Positions 9,470 through 18,640 of a stretch of 64,000 nucleotides of DNA are shown in pieces. A model generated the notes under the pieces. The model was given only the letters and a program-made list of their open reading frames with translations, did not search any database and was not told where the DNA came from. The stretch spans positions 124,001-188,000 of the forward strand of contig NZ_JAKXMK010000001.1 of assembly GCF_022524485.1 (NCBI RefSeq), written 5' to 3'. Position numbers and translations under genes: made by a program. Source of the DNA: Pseudonocardia alaniniphila (lineage in GTDB: Bacteria > Actinomycetota > Actinomycetes > Mycobacteriales > Pseudonocardiaceae). Each line of letters begins with the position of its first letter. The stretch's first letter is position 1.

Positions 9470-11449
9470 ATGGCAGATGTCCGGATTCGACCGTCCGTTC
9501 TCCGCCGGCTGAGTGGATTGCTCGTCGGCGTTGTGCTCGTGGCTGCGATCAGTGGTCTGATCGAGCTCCTCGACGGGCATGTTCCCGTCATCAGCCTGCT
9601 GGTTCTCTACCTGCTGGCGGTCCTACCGGTCGCCCTCATCTGGGGTTCGACGGCAGCGGTGGCGGTGGCGATCATCAGTTCCGGGGCCTACCTGCTCCTG
9701 TTTCTGAAGCCGGCCCGCATCCGTGCCGACGATCCGCAGACCTTGTTGCCGCTGGTGATCTTCCTCATCACCGCGGTCGTCGTCGGGCAGCTCGCGGCGC
9801 GGGCGCAGCGGCAGGCGCGGGAGTCCGCGAGGCTCACCGAGGAGCAGACGGCGTTGCGGCGGGTCGCAACCCTCGTGGCACAGGCGAGCCCGCCGTCGGA
9901 GGTCTTCGAGGCCGTCACGCGCGAGGTCGGCCTGCTGTGCGGCGCCGACCTCGCGCGCCTGGAACGCTACGACGACGACGGGACCGTGACCGGTGTCGCG
10001 GCCTGGAGCCGCGTGCCGGTGCGGCTGGCCGTGGGCACGCGGTTCGCTCTCGAGGGACTGAGCATCGCCGCCCGGGTGAAGGAGAGCGGCGGTCCCGTCC
10101 GGGTGGAAGGCTTCGTAGGCGCCAGCGGCCCGATCGCCGAGGAGGCCCGGCAGCTGAGGATCCGTTCGTCGGTGGGCTCCCCGATCGTGGTCGCCGGGCA
10201 CCTCTGGGGTGTGATCGCGGCCTCGACGCGCAGCCACGTCCCGTTCCCGGTCAACACCGAGGCGCAGATGGCGGACTTCACGGAGCTCGTGGTCACCACG
10301 ATCGAGAACGCGCAGGGTCGCGCCGAGATCAGCGACCTCCTCGACAACCAGGCCGCACTGCGGCGGGTCGCGACCCTCGTCGCCCGTGGCGCGCCCACGG
10401 CGCAGGTGGTCGCCGAGGTCGGGGAGGAGGTAGGCCGCGTGCTCGGAGCCGAAGCCACGATGACCGTCCGGCTCGATCTGGACGGCCTGGTGACGGTGGT
10501 GGGCAGCACCGGTGTGCACGGCGAACGGCTGGCCGAGGGGACCCGGTGGAAGATCGACCCGCCGCACGCCCTCGCGACCGCGCTGGCCACGGGCGAGCCG
10601 GCCATTCTCGACGACATCAGCGAGGTACCCGGCGAGTTCGCTGCGGCGATCCGCGAGACCGGCATCAGGTCGGCCATCGGCATCCCGATCGTCGCCGGGG
10701 GCAAGTCGTGGGGCGCTCTCGCCATCGCGACGCGAAACGCGCGCTTCCCCGTCGGCACCGAGCACCGCATGGCGGCCTTCACCGAGCTCGTCGCCATCGC
10801 CGTCGCGGACGCGGAGAGCGCGGCGGAGCTCGCTGCCTCCCGGGCCCGGGTCGTCGCCGCGTCGGACGAGGCGCGGCGGAAGATCGAGCGGAACCTGCAC
10901 GACGGCGCGCAGCAGCGGCTCGTCACGCTGGGGCTCGAGCTGAGTCTCTTGCAGGGCTCGGTGCCGCCGGACCTGGACGACCTGCGATCCGGGATCGGCC
11001 GGATAGCGGCGGATCTCGCCGAGGTCCTCGACGAGCTGCGCGAGATGTCGCGCGGGATCCACCCGGCGGTCCTCTCCGAGGGAGGGCTCGGATCTGCCCT
11101 GCGGGCGCTCGCCCGCCGCTCGACGGTGTTCGTCGAGCTCGACGTCCGGACGCAGGCCCGCTTTCGCGAACCGGTCGAGGTCGCGGCGTACTACGTCGTC
11201 TCCGAAGCGCTGACGAACATGACGAAGCACGCCGACGCGTCGCGCGTGACAATCCTCCTGGAGGAGCGATACGGGAGCCTGTGGCTCGAGGTGCAGGACG
11301 ACGGCGTCGGAGGCGCCGATCCGGCGCGCGGGTCGGGACTCGTCGGCATCCGCGACCGGGTGGAGGCCCTCGGTGGGACGTTCGAGGTCAGCAGCCCGGT
11401 CGGCGACGGCACGCTGGTGCAGGTGACCCTTCCGATCCTGCCCCGGTGA
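9470..11449 (+). CDS. Sensor histidine kinase with DUF4118-like membrane region and two GAF domains
   Basis: 659 residues from the ATG at 9470 (MADVRIRPSVLRRL). Residues about 15-110 form several closely spaced membrane helices similar to the KdpD-type DUF4118 region. Two GAF domains follow; each is preceded by a near-repeat of the motif AALRRVATLVA, showing an internal duplication. The HisKA_3 dimerisation helix has phospho-acceptor His in ERNLHDGAQQRLVTL, the C-terminal HATPase domain has the N-box NMTKHADAS, and the glycine loops are DDGVGG and GSGLVGIRDRV. This is the NarX/DesK-like class that pairs with NarL regulators. The convergent NarL-type gene 9 nt downstream is the obvious partner. 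Confidence 0.9.
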   Translation: MADVRIRPSVLRRLSGLLVGVVLVAAISGLIELLDGHVPVISLLVLYLLAVLPVALIWGSTAAVAVAIISSGAYLLLFLKPARIRADDPQTLLPLVIFLITAVVVGQLAARAQRQARESARLTEEQTALRRVATLVAQASPPSEVFEAVTREVGLLCGADLARLERYDDDGTVTGVAAWSRVPVRLAVGTRFALEGLSIAARVKESGGPVRVEGFVGASGPIAEEARQLRIRSSVGSPIVVAGHLWGVIAASTRSHVPFPVNTEAQMADFTELVVTTIENAQGRAEISDLLDNQAALRRVATLVARGAPTAQVVAEVGEEVGRVLGAEATMTVRLDLDGLVTVVGSTGVHGERLAEGTRWKIDPPHALATALATGEPAILDDISEVPGEFAAAIRETGIRSAIGIPIVAGGKSWGALAIATRNARFPVGTEHRMAAFTELVAIAVADAESAAELAASRARVVAASDEARRKIERNLHDGAQQRLVTLGLELSLLQGSVPPDLDDLRSGIGRIAADLAEVLDELREMSRGIHPAVLSEGGLGSALRALARRSTVFVELDVRTQARFREPVEVAAYYVVSEALTNMTKHADASRVTILLEERYGSLWLEVQDDGVGGADPARGSGLVGIRDRVEALGGTFEVSSPVGDGTLVQVTLPILPR

Positions 11450-11458
11450 CGGTCGCCG

Positions 11459-12112
11459 TCAGCGGGCGTCCAGGAACGTCAGTACCGCGAGCACACGGCG
11501 ATGGCTGTCATCGGTCTCGGGCAGGCTCAGTTTCGTCAGGATGCTGCGCACGTGCTTCTCCACCGTGCCCTCGCTGATCCAGAGCCGGCGTGCGATGCCT
11601 GCGTTGGAACGGCCTTCGGCCATGAGGGTGAGGACGTCGCGTTCGCGGGCGCTGACCACGGCGAGCGGGTCGTTGCGCTTGCGGGCGGCCACCAGTTCCT
11701 GCACGAGAGCGGGGTCGACGACGGAACCACCGCGGGCGACCCGTTCGAGCGTCTCGATGAACTCGTTCACCTCGGTGACGCGGCTCTTGAGCAGGTAGCC
11801 GATGCCCTGGCCACTGGCGAGCAGCTCCATCGCGTGCTCGACCTCGACGTGGGCCGAGAGCACGAGGATCCCGGTATCCGGCTGCTCCCGGCGGATCTCC
11901 CTGGCCGCCTCCAGCCCCTCGTTGGTCTGGGTCGGCGGCATCCTGATGTCGACGACCACCAGTTCGGGTGTCGTCTCGCGGACGAGTTCGAGCAGACGGG
12001 TGGCGTCACCCGCCTGGCCGACGACCTCGAAGCCCGAGCGTTCGAGCAGGCTTGCCAGGCCCTCGCGAAGCAGGACATCGTCTTCGGCGATGACCACACG
12101 TAGCTGGGTCAT
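11459..12112 (-). CDS. NarL-type response regulator, probable partner of the adjacent kinase
   Basis: 217 residues. The receiver domain has Glu10-Asp11-Asp12 and phospho-acceptor Asp55 in LVVVDIRMPP. The LuxR helix-turn-helix runs from VSARERDVLTLMAEGRSN to VEKHVRSILTKLSL. It is convergent with the HisKA_3 kinase at 9-nt spacing, so the two are likely a cognate pair although divergently transcribed. It resembles the regulator at 3149-3808 in layout and in its C-terminal RRVLAVL motif, pointing to paralogy. About 200 nt upstream, before the phospholipase stop at 12320, no gene is seen. Confidence 0.9.
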   Translation of the reverse strand: MTQLRVVIAEDDVLLREGLASLLERSGFEVVGQAGDATRLLELVRETTPELVVVDIRMPPTQTNEGLEAAREIRREQPDTGILVLSAHVEVEHAMELLASGQGIGYLLKSRVTEVNEFIETLERVARGGSVVDPALVQELVAARKRNDPLAVVSARERDVLTLMAEGRSNAGIARRLWISEGTVEKHVRSILTKLSLPETDDSHRRVLAVLTFLDAR

Positions 12113-12319
12113 GGCCGCTCGAGCGCTGGTCCTGCGCGGGCGTGGGCGTGCGGATACGGCGCATAGCTCATAGGGGGATTATCCCGACGTCGGGGGCTCG
12201 CAGCGAGCCATCGGCACCTCTCGCCCCATTCGGCGGCTTCCCGGAGCACCGGAACCGGCCGGCGCCGACTGCTGGAACGGCCAGGTTGACGGAGCCGGTG
12301 ACACGGCCGGCGGGCTCTG

Positions 12320-14380
12320 TCAGCGCGCGCCGATCGCCGGATCGGACATCGTGGTCCTGCCCGTCTCGACGTGCCCGGCGAGGCGCCGCAGGAAGGTGCC
12401 GTCCCCGTCGGAGACCACGGACAGGTCGTACCAGCCGTCACTGCCGGCAGTGCGCACCGTGTGGACCACACGTCCGCCGCGCGCGATGTGATAGACCGCC
12501 GACTGGTCCGTCTGCTTGACGTCGTTGACCGTGAGCCGGACGGCCCGGGCGCCGCTGTTGGTGAGCACGAGCTGCACTTCTGCGCCTGCCGAGCGGTGGC
12601 GTGCAGACACCTCGGGGCCTGCATTGCTCGTGTGACCGGCCAACCGGCGCAGGAAGCCGTTGGGACCGTGCACCGTGAAGTCATAGGCCCCCCTGTCGGC
12701 AGCCGCGATGGTCCAGTCGCCCGACAGCTGCTTTCCGGCGCTGACGGTGTAGGTCCACGGTCCGTTCGTGTCGGTCGACGAGGTGACGTAGAAGCACGCT
12801 CCCGCGGCACCGTGGTTGGAGAAGGCGAGGTTCAGGTGGCCGCTCGTCAGGCACCCGTCGGCTGCCAGGTCGTAGGGCAGCGGGAGGGCGGGGCGCCGGC
12901 CGGTCTCCTGCTTGGGGAGCGCCGGATTGTCGGGCAGCGTGGGGACGTAGTCCTTGTGCCTGATCTTGTCCGGTGGGTAGTAGGTGTTGGTCGCCGGGAG
13001 GGCCGGCACGCCCGCGTCGGCACGGGAGAAATCGAAGGCCGAGGTGAGGTCACCGCACACGGTGCGCCTCCACGCGGTGATGTTCGGTTCACGCACCCCG
13101 AAGCGCTGCTCGATGAACCGCAGGACCGAGGTGTGGTCGAACACCTCCGAACAGACCCGGCCACCCCTGCTCCACGGCGAGACGACGAGCATCGGGACGC
13201 GCGGACCGAGGCCGTAGGGTCCCGGGACCTGGCCGGGCAAGGCCGAGCCGAGGAGCTCGTCGCTCACGTCGACGGTCGACTTCCCCTGCGCCGCCGAGGA
13301 CGGCGGGTAGGGCGGCACCATGTGGTCGAAGAAGCCGTCGTTCTCGTCGAAGGGGATGAGCAGCGCCGTCTTGCTCCACAGGTCCGAGTCGTGCGTCAAC
13401 GCGTCCAGCAGCTGCGCGATGTACCAGGCCCCGTAGTTGGGCGGCCAGTTCGGGTGCTCGCTGTAGGCCTCGGGCGCGACGATCCAGGACACCTGCGGAA
13501 ACGCGCCCGCTGCGATGTCGGCGCTCAGCACGTCGAAGAACCCGTCGCCGTTCTTGGCGTTCGTCCCGGTGCGGGCCTTCTCGTAGAGCGGCTGTCCGGG
13601 AACGGCGTTGCGATACTGGTTGAAGAACAGCAGCGAGTTGTCGCCGTAGGTGCCCCGGTAGGCGTCGTCGATGTTGCCCCACTTACCCTCGTCGGTAAGG
13701 CCGTCACCGATGTCCTGATAGACCTTCCAGGAGATTCCGGCCGCTTCCAGCCGTTCGGGGTACGTCGTCCAGCCGTAGCCGAGCTCATCATTGGTGACGA
13801 CCGGACCGCCACCTTTTCCGTCATTACCCACGTAGCCGGTCCACAGGTGGTAGCGGTTCGGGTCGGTGGGGGCCATCATCGAGCAGTAGTAGGCGTCGCA
13901 GATCGTGAACGCATCGGCGAGCGCATAGTGGAAGGGAATGTCATCCCGGGTCAGGTAGGCCATCGTCGTGGTGCCCTTGCTGGGTACCCACTCGTCGTAC
14001 TTCCCTTCGTGCCACGCCGCGTGGGTGCCGTTCCAGCTGTGGTCGAGGTCCTCGATGAACTGCAGTCCGAGATCCTTGACGGCCGGCCGAAAGGGCAGCA
14101 CGTCGTCGGAGTTGTGAGGCTGCTGCCACACCGACCGCCCGTCGGGAAGGGTGACGGGATGGGGGTCTCCGAAGCCGCGCACGCCGCGCATCGACCCGTA
14201 ATAGTGATCGAAGGAGCGGTTCTCCTGCATCAGGATGACGATGTGCTCGATGTCCCGGATACTTTCGGTGCCGTGCTGAGGTTCGATGGCTGCCGCGCGG
14301 GCGATGCTGTTGGAGAACATGGAGGCGACAGCTGTGCCGCCCGCCAACTGCACGAATCTGCGACGGCTCAAGGCGGTCAT
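12320..14380 (-). CDS. Tat-exported phospholipase C (phosphoesterase family)
   Basis: 686 residues. The N-terminus has a twin-arginine signal (LSRRRFVQLAGG) followed by a hydrophobic stretch and an ARAAA cleavage-like site. The catalytic domain opens with IEHIVILMQENRSFDHYYG, the hallmark of the non-haemolytic bacterial phospholipase C / acid phosphatase superfamily, and includes metal-binding-like stretches FDENDGFFDHMVPP and GPRVPMLVVSPWSRGG. Two C-terminal DUF756-like modules follow, each ending in FLRRLAGH. It would hydrolyse phosphatidylcholine-type lipids outside the cytoplasm, releasing phosphoryl-headgroup. A GGGAG ribosome-binding site precedes the ATG at 14380, and a palindrome lies just upstream at 14401-14413. 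Phosphate scavenging would suit the phn locus elsewhere in the window, but that link is inference. Confidence 0.93.
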   Translation of the reverse strand: MTALSRRRFVQLAGGTAVASMFSNSIARAAAIEPQHGTESIRDIEHIVILMQENRSFDHYYGSMRGVRGFGDPHPVTLPDGRSVWQQPHNSDDVLPFRPAVKDLGLQFIEDLDHSWNGTHAAWHEGKYDEWVPSKGTTTMAYLTRDDIPFHYALADAFTICDAYYCSMMAPTDPNRYHLWTGYVGNDGKGGGPVVTNDELGYGWTTYPERLEAAGISWKVYQDIGDGLTDEGKWGNIDDAYRGTYGDNSLLFFNQYRNAVPGQPLYEKARTGTNAKNGDGFFDVLSADIAAGAFPQVSWIVAPEAYSEHPNWPPNYGAWYIAQLLDALTHDSDLWSKTALLIPFDENDGFFDHMVPPYPPSSAAQGKSTVDVSDELLGSALPGQVPGPYGLGPRVPMLVVSPWSRGGRVCSEVFDHTSVLRFIEQRFGVREPNITAWRRTVCGDLTSAFDFSRADAGVPALPATNTYYPPDKIRHKDYVPTLPDNPALPKQETGRRPALPLPYDLAADGCLTSGHLNLAFSNHGAAGACFYVTSSTDTNGPWTYTVSAGKQLSGDWTIAAADRGAYDFTVHGPNGFLRRLAGHTSNAGPEVSARHRSAGAEVQLVLTNSGARAVRLTVNDVKQTDQSAVYHIARGGRVVHTVRTAGSDGWYDLSVVSDGDGTFLRRLAGHVETGRTTMSDPAIGAR

Positions 14381-14686
14381 CGATCAGGTCTCCCGGGTTC
14401 GAAACAATGTTTCTCGGGATAGCCTCATCAGCGCTCGCGGATTTCAGTTGACCGGTCGACGACGGCTGGGCGAACTTCCGGCGACCGGTCGTGTGATGCG
14501 TATTAACCGAATGTCCACTCGGGCCGGCTGCGCCTTATCTCCGTTCGGTCCGATCTGTGTGGAGATCGCCGGGCGCCATGGACGATCGCCGGTCCGCCGG
14601 CCGCCGGGAGAGTGAGTCTGTGTACTGCTCATGATCGATGCTGGACACTCAGAGGCCCTCTTTGTCGTCCAGGAAGGCCAGTTGCC
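14381..14686. promoter_or_regulatory. Divergent control region with GAAAC-AAT-GTTTC palindrome
   Basis: About 300 nt between the divergent phospholipase and cupin genes. A perfect 5-3-5 palindrome (GAAAC, AAT, GTTTC) at 14401-14413 lies about 20 nt upstream of the phospholipase start, a position suiting an operator. The rest has no convincing gene. Confidence 0.4.
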
Positions 14687-15064
14687 ATGACCGCACCTGA
14701 ACTTCGGCCGGTGGATCTGACGGTCGTCGACACCAACACTGCCGAGTGGACGCTGTTCCCGATCCCTCAGATCGGAGTGGAACTGGACGCCCTGCCGTTG
14801 ATCGCGGACCCGGACACGGGCATGCAGGTCTTCAAGATGGTCTACCGCGCGGGTTTCACGAACCCCTGGCACCACCATCCCTGTGCGCATGGCATCTACG
14901 TGCTCGACGGCGTCCTCACCACCCACGGAGGGGAGTTCGGGCCGGGTAGCTTCGTGTGGTTCCCCGAGGGCGGGATCATGGAGCACGGGGCCTCTGCGGA
15001 CGGTGACGTCACCTTTCTCTTCATCACCAACAAGCCGTTCGACATCCACTACGTCGAGCGTTGA
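14687..15064 (+). CDS. Single-domain cupin protein
   Basis: 125 residues from the ATG at 14687, which follows a GGAAGG run; an upstream in-frame extension to 14612 is Cys/Arg-rich and unlike the family. The cupin barrel is marked by NPWHHHPCAHGIYVLDG (metal-binding His cluster) and, about 45 residues on, GGIMEHGASADG. This arrangement resembles ChrR-like and 2,4'-dihydroxyacetophenone dioxygenase-like cupins that bind Fe or Zn, so it could be a small metal-dependent oxygenase or a metabolite-binding protein. It is divergent from the phospholipase gene. No substrate is indicated. Confidence 0.8.
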   Translation: MTAPELRPVDLTVVDTNTAEWTLFPIPQIGVELDALPLIADPDTGMQVFKMVYRAGFTNPWHHHPCAHGIYVLDGVLTTHGGEFGPGSFVWFPEGGIMEHGASADGDVTFLFITNKPFDIHYVER

Positions 15065-15293
15065 GCGCTGAATCGAACCCAGGCGAGGTTGTCAAGGTCA
15101 ACGTGATGTGCCCCATTCGGTCTCGACGGAGGCGTTTCCACCACCGACATTGGTGACGGACCGTCGGGCGTCGAGGCGTGCCGGCGGTTCCATACACTGA
15201 TCGACCGGATCCCGCCGTGCCCCCGAAGCATGCGCGTGACCTGCAGCCCCGACCTGCTCGAGACCCCGGCTCGAGCCGAAGGAGTTCAACCTC

Positions 15294-15413
15294 GTGCTTG
15301 CTGACATCCTCCTGCTCGTGCCCGCCTGCATCGCCGGAATCGGCGGAGCGCTGCTCGGCGACAAGCTCGGGCTCTGGATCAAGGGCGCACTCGCCGACCG
15401 CGGAAGCCGCTGA
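15294..15413 (+). CDS. Possible 39-residue membrane peptide
   Basis: A GTG at 15294 preceded by AAGGAG (9-nt spacing) opens a short frame. Its first 24 residues form a hydrophobic helix (LADILLLVPACIAGIGGALLG), followed by a charged tail with DKLG and ending in ADRGSR. It could be a small membrane protein or a chance ORF. It precedes the convergent YibE/F gene by 29 nt. It was found by eye, and only the ribosome-binding site and composition support it. Confidence 0.35.
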   Translation: MLADILLLVPACIAGIGGALLGDKLGLWIKGALADRGSR

Positions 15414-15442
15414 GAAGCCGCCCGCGGCGGGGCCGTACGCCG

Positions 15443-16765
15443 CTATCCAGCAACGGCTGACCTGCCTCCGCGGTGGCTGCGCGTGACCACGGCGACGGCG
15501 AGCGCGGTGGTGAGTGGAACCGACGCTACGAGTCCGATGCTGCCCACCAGGGTGCGGACGACCTCGGTGGCGATCACCTGTGTCGTCAGCGTGTCGGTGA
15601 GTCCGCGTTCGGCCACGCTGAACAGCAGGAGGAGGGGGAGCGCGGCTCCCGCGTAGGCGAGCACGAGGGTGTTGACCGCGGATGCGACATGGTCGCGGCC
15701 GATGCGCATGGCGGCGCCGAAGAGCGCGGTGGGGCGAAGGTAGGGGTCGGCGCGACGTAGTTCCCACACGGCGCTGGTCTGGGTGACGGTGACGTCGTCG
15801 AGGGCGCCCAGGGCTCCGATCATGAGACCGGCGAGTACGAGCCCGCGCCCGTCGAGGTCGGTGCCGAGCGTGGAGGCGAGGTTCGCGGTGTCCTCGTCCC
15901 TGCCGGTCAGCGATGTCAGCGCGGCGAACGCGGCACCGAGCACGCCGATGAGCAGCAGGCTGAGCAGCGTCCCGAGCGCGGCGGTCGACGTGCGCGCGGA
16001 GAATCCGTGGGTGAGGTAGAGGACGCCGAACATGATCGCGCAGCACCCGACGACGGCGACGGCGAGCGGATCGCGGCCTGCAAGGATCGCGGGAAGCATG
16101 AAGGCGAGCAGCACCACGGCCGTGAAGCCCAGCCCGACGAGCGCCGCCAGGCCGCGCCACCGTCCGAGCGCCAGCACGGCAGCGGCGAAGACGAGCGCGA
16201 GGACCAGCAGCGGCTGGTCGCGTTGGAAGTCGACGATCTGGTACGAGTCGGGGTCGGCGGGGTTCTCGCCGCTCCAGAGCATGATCACGTCGTCGCCGGC
16301 ACCGAAGGGGGCCTTGCCCCGCACGACCGACACCAGCGTGACGATGCTCTGGCCGGCTCGCGGTCCCTCGGACATCTCGGCGGTGAGGGCGAGACAGCCG
16401 CTGCCCCCGGGCTGCCCGTCGGTGCAGTCCACCTCGGTCGCCGCGGTGACGTGCGCGGCGATCCGCACGGAGGGGTCCTGCGCCGAGGGCCGTCGGTCCT
16501 CGAAGGGGTAGAGCACGATCAGGCCGACCACGGTGGCGAGGAGTGCCGGTACGAGCAAGGCTGCGATCGCGAACCGGACGCGTCGGTCGGCGGGCGTGGC
16601 GGGCCCATGCCCGTGCCCGTGTCCGTGCTCCGGTTCGATCCCGCCGCGCGTGCTTCGGCCTCGATGCCGGTGCCGGGCGCCCACGTACTGCGGGGACGGG
16701 TCCTGGGGGTGCACAGGGCGATCCTCCCGCGCCGGCGCCGGCACCCTGCGACCGCCGGGCGCCAC
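15443..16765 (-). CDS. YibE/F-like multi-pass membrane protein
   Basis: 440 residues as the full frame; the first 50 are proline/arginine-rich with a GHGHGHG run, and the true start is uncertain. A first membrane helix (FAIAALLVPALLATVVGLIVLYP) is followed by an outside domain of about 120 residues and then seven or so helices, including LAALVGLGFTAVVLLAFMLPAILAG and GLMIGALGALDDVTVTQTSAV. The GALDDV-x-x-TQ motif and domain order match the YibE/F family, thought to be a membrane transporter or assembly factor of unknown substrate. The His-rich N-terminus could bind metal. It is 61 nt downstream of the DHA2 exporter on the same strand. Confidence 0.85.
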   Translation of the reverse strand: MAPGGRRVPAPAREDRPVHPQDPSPQYVGARHRHRGRSTRGGIEPEHGHGHGHGPATPADRRVRFAIAALLVPALLATVVGLIVLYPFEDRRPSAQDPSVRIAAHVTAATEVDCTDGQPGGSGCLALTAEMSEGPRAGQSIVTLVSVVRGKAPFGAGDDVIMLWSGENPADPDSYQIVDFQRDQPLLVLALVFAAAVLALGRWRGLAALVGLGFTAVVLLAFMLPAILAGRDPLAVAVVGCCAIMFGVLYLTHGFSARTSTAALGTLLSLLLIGVLGAAFAALTSLTGRDEDTANLASTLGTDLDGRGLVLAGLMIGALGALDDVTVTQTSAVWELRRADPYLRPTALFGAAMRIGRDHVASAVNTLVLAYAGAALPLLLLFSVAERGLTDTLTTQVIATEVVRTLVGSIGLVASVPLTTALAVAVVTRSHRGGRSAVAG

Positions 16766-16826
16766 CTGGTCGGATCCTGGTGCCTGCCCGGCGGTGTTCA
16801 GCTGTGTCGTGGGTGGCCGCCCGTGA

Positions 16827-18347
16827 TCAGGAGGCGGCCGAGGTGGCCGGTGCGGGGGTCGGCTCCGTGGCGGCCGAGGGGCGCGCCACCAGGAACGACA
16901 GGCCGACGACGACGATCGAGATGACCGCTGCGACCAGGAACGCCGTGTGGGTGCCCGCGGCGTCGATCGCTCCGGTCGGATCCGCGGACCCGACCGTCGT
17001 CACGGTGATGAACAGAGCCGTTCCTGCTGCGCCTGCCACCTGCTGCAGGGTGGTGACGATCGCGCTGCCGTGGGAGTAGAGCTCGCCGGGCAGCGATCCC
17101 AGCGCGTCGGTCATGAGCGGGGTGAACATCAGCGACAGACCGATCGTGAGCACGACGTGGATCGCGATGATCATCCACAGCTGCGACTCCGCGCCGAGCG
17201 TGGTGAACAGCCACAGGGCGACGCACAGCACCATCGCGCCCGGCACGACGAGTGGGCGGGCGCCGAACCGGTCGAAGAGCCGCCCGACCACTGGTCCCAG
17301 CAGCCCCATGACCAGACCGCCCGGAAGCAGCGCCAGACCGGTGGCGAGGGTGGTGGCCCCGAGCACGCCTTGCATGTAGAGCGGCAGCAGGATGAGCGCC
17401 CCGAACAACGCCATCATGCTGATCACCACCAGAACGAGGGCCACTACGAACGGGCGATGGGAGAAGGGGCGCAGGTCGAGCAGGGCCCGGTTGTCGGCCT
17501 GCAGCCGGAGCTGGCGCGCCACGAAGGCGACCAGTGCGATCGCCCCGATCACGATCGGGATCAACGGCGTGATCCTCGCTTCGCCGCGCAGGGCCTCGCC
17601 GATGCTGCTGAACCCGTAGAGCAGGCCGCTGAAGGCCACGGCCGAGATCAGGGCCGAGGCCACGTCGAGGGGCACCCGCTGGGTGTCGGCCGGAATGCGC
17701 AAGCGGGCGGCGCCGATGGCAAGGGCGATCACCGCGATGGGGAGCACGATCCAGAACATCCAGCGCCACCCGAGCGCGCCCAGGATCAGCCCCGACACGG
17801 TGGGGCCGATCGCCGGGGCGACCGCGATGACGATCGTGATGGTGCCCATCGTGCGGCCTCGTCGATCGGCCGGCACCAGCCGCATCACCGTGGTGATCAG
17901 CAACGGCACCATGACGGCGGTACCCGTGGCCTGCACGACCCGGCCGACGAGGAGGACCCCGAAACCCGGAGCGAGCGCTGCGATCAGGATGCCCGTGGTG
18001 AACAGCGACATCGCCGCGAGATAGATCGACCGCGGAGGAAATCGCTGGAGCAGGTATCCGGTGGTCGGGATGACCACGGCCATTGTGAGAAGGAAGCCGC
18101 TGGTGAGCCATTGCGCGGTGCTCGCGCCGATCTCCAGGTCGGCCATGAGCGCCGGCAATGCAACGCTCATGATCGTCTCGTTGAGGATCATGGCGAATGC
18201 CGATCCCACCAGCAGGGCGACCACGACCATGGCGCCCGGTGGCGGATTGGCGGACTCCGCCGTGGATAGCGACGTCGCGTCCGAGGATGCGGCCGCTTCG
18301 CCCCCCGTCGAGCCGTGCTCTTCGGCAGTCACACTTTCTCCGTTCAC
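16827..18347 (-). CDS. DHA2-family (EmrB/QacA-like) drug exporter
   Basis: 506 residues with 14 predicted membrane helices, the size and layout of drug:H+ antiporter family 2. The N-terminal half carries the DHA2-like stretch LNETIMSVALPALMADL followed by STAQWLTSGFLLTMAVVIPTTGYL, and helix 5 has the antiporter motif C-like VAPAIGPTVSGLILG. It would expel lipophilic or cationic compounds using the proton gradient. The ATG at 18347 is used. No regulator adjoins it. It could be co-transcribed with the YibE/F gene 61 nt downstream. Confidence 0.9.
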   Translation of the reverse strand: MNGESVTAEEHGSTGGEAAASSDATSLSTAESANPPPGAMVVVALLVGSAFAMILNETIMSVALPALMADLEIGASTAQWLTSGFLLTMAVVIPTTGYLLQRFPPRSIYLAAMSLFTTGILIAALAPGFGVLLVGRVVQATGTAVMVPLLITTVMRLVPADRRGRTMGTITIVIAVAPAIGPTVSGLILGALGWRWMFWIVLPIAVIALAIGAARLRIPADTQRVPLDVASALISAVAFSGLLYGFSSIGEALRGEARITPLIPIVIGAIALVAFVARQLRLQADNRALLDLRPFSHRPFVVALVLVVISMMALFGALILLPLYMQGVLGATTLATGLALLPGGLVMGLLGPVVGRLFDRFGARPLVVPGAMVLCVALWLFTTLGAESQLWMIIAIHVVLTIGLSLMFTPLMTDALGSLPGELYSHGSAIVTTLQQVAGAAGTALFITVTTVGSADPTGAIDAAGTHTAFLVAAVISIVVVGLSFLVARPSAATEPTPAPATSAAS

Positions 18348-18592
18348 GTCGGTGTCCCCCCTGGCCGCCGGCGTCCCCTGGTGGCGGTACTCCTGAGAAT
18401 AGAACCGTCAGCGATCGGGCCGTCGCGGTGTGTACCTGGTTGGGGAGCCCGGCGCGCCACGCCTTGCGGGAGCACAACCTAGAGCTCGCGCGTCGTCGAT
18501 TCATCTCAATAACGCGTCTGTTCGCGCGGAGCGCATTGCGGCCGCGGTGATTCCGCGCCGGCGGGCACGGCGGCCGGTCGGCCGGGCTCCGC

Positions 18593-18637
18593 TGACGAGG
18601 GCGCGGTTGACGAGGGCGCGGTTGACGAGGGCGCGGT
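18593..18637. repeat. Three tandem copies of a 15-bp repeat
   Basis: TGACGAGGGCGCGGT occurs three times in perfect head-to-tail order, ending 3 nt before the first 65-nt TGATCA-bounded element. It lies in gene-free DNA upstream of the DHA2 exporter and may be a slippage product or part of the repeat locus. Confidence 0.9.
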
Positions 18638-18640
18638 GCA

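Noticed and set aside
9623..11230. 535-residue minus-strand frame opposite the histidine kinase
   Set aside because: Antisense shadow rich in Arg/Gly/Asp with no domain; the kinase on the other strand is unambiguous.
12371..14422. 683-residue plus-strand frame opposite phospholipase C
   Set aside because: Antisense shadow; no motif, and the phospholipase has a Tat signal and catalytic signature.
15065..15293. Possible gene in the gap after the cupin gene
   Set aside because: Frames here are short, Arg/Pro-rich and without ribosome-binding sites apart from the 39-residue candidate listed.
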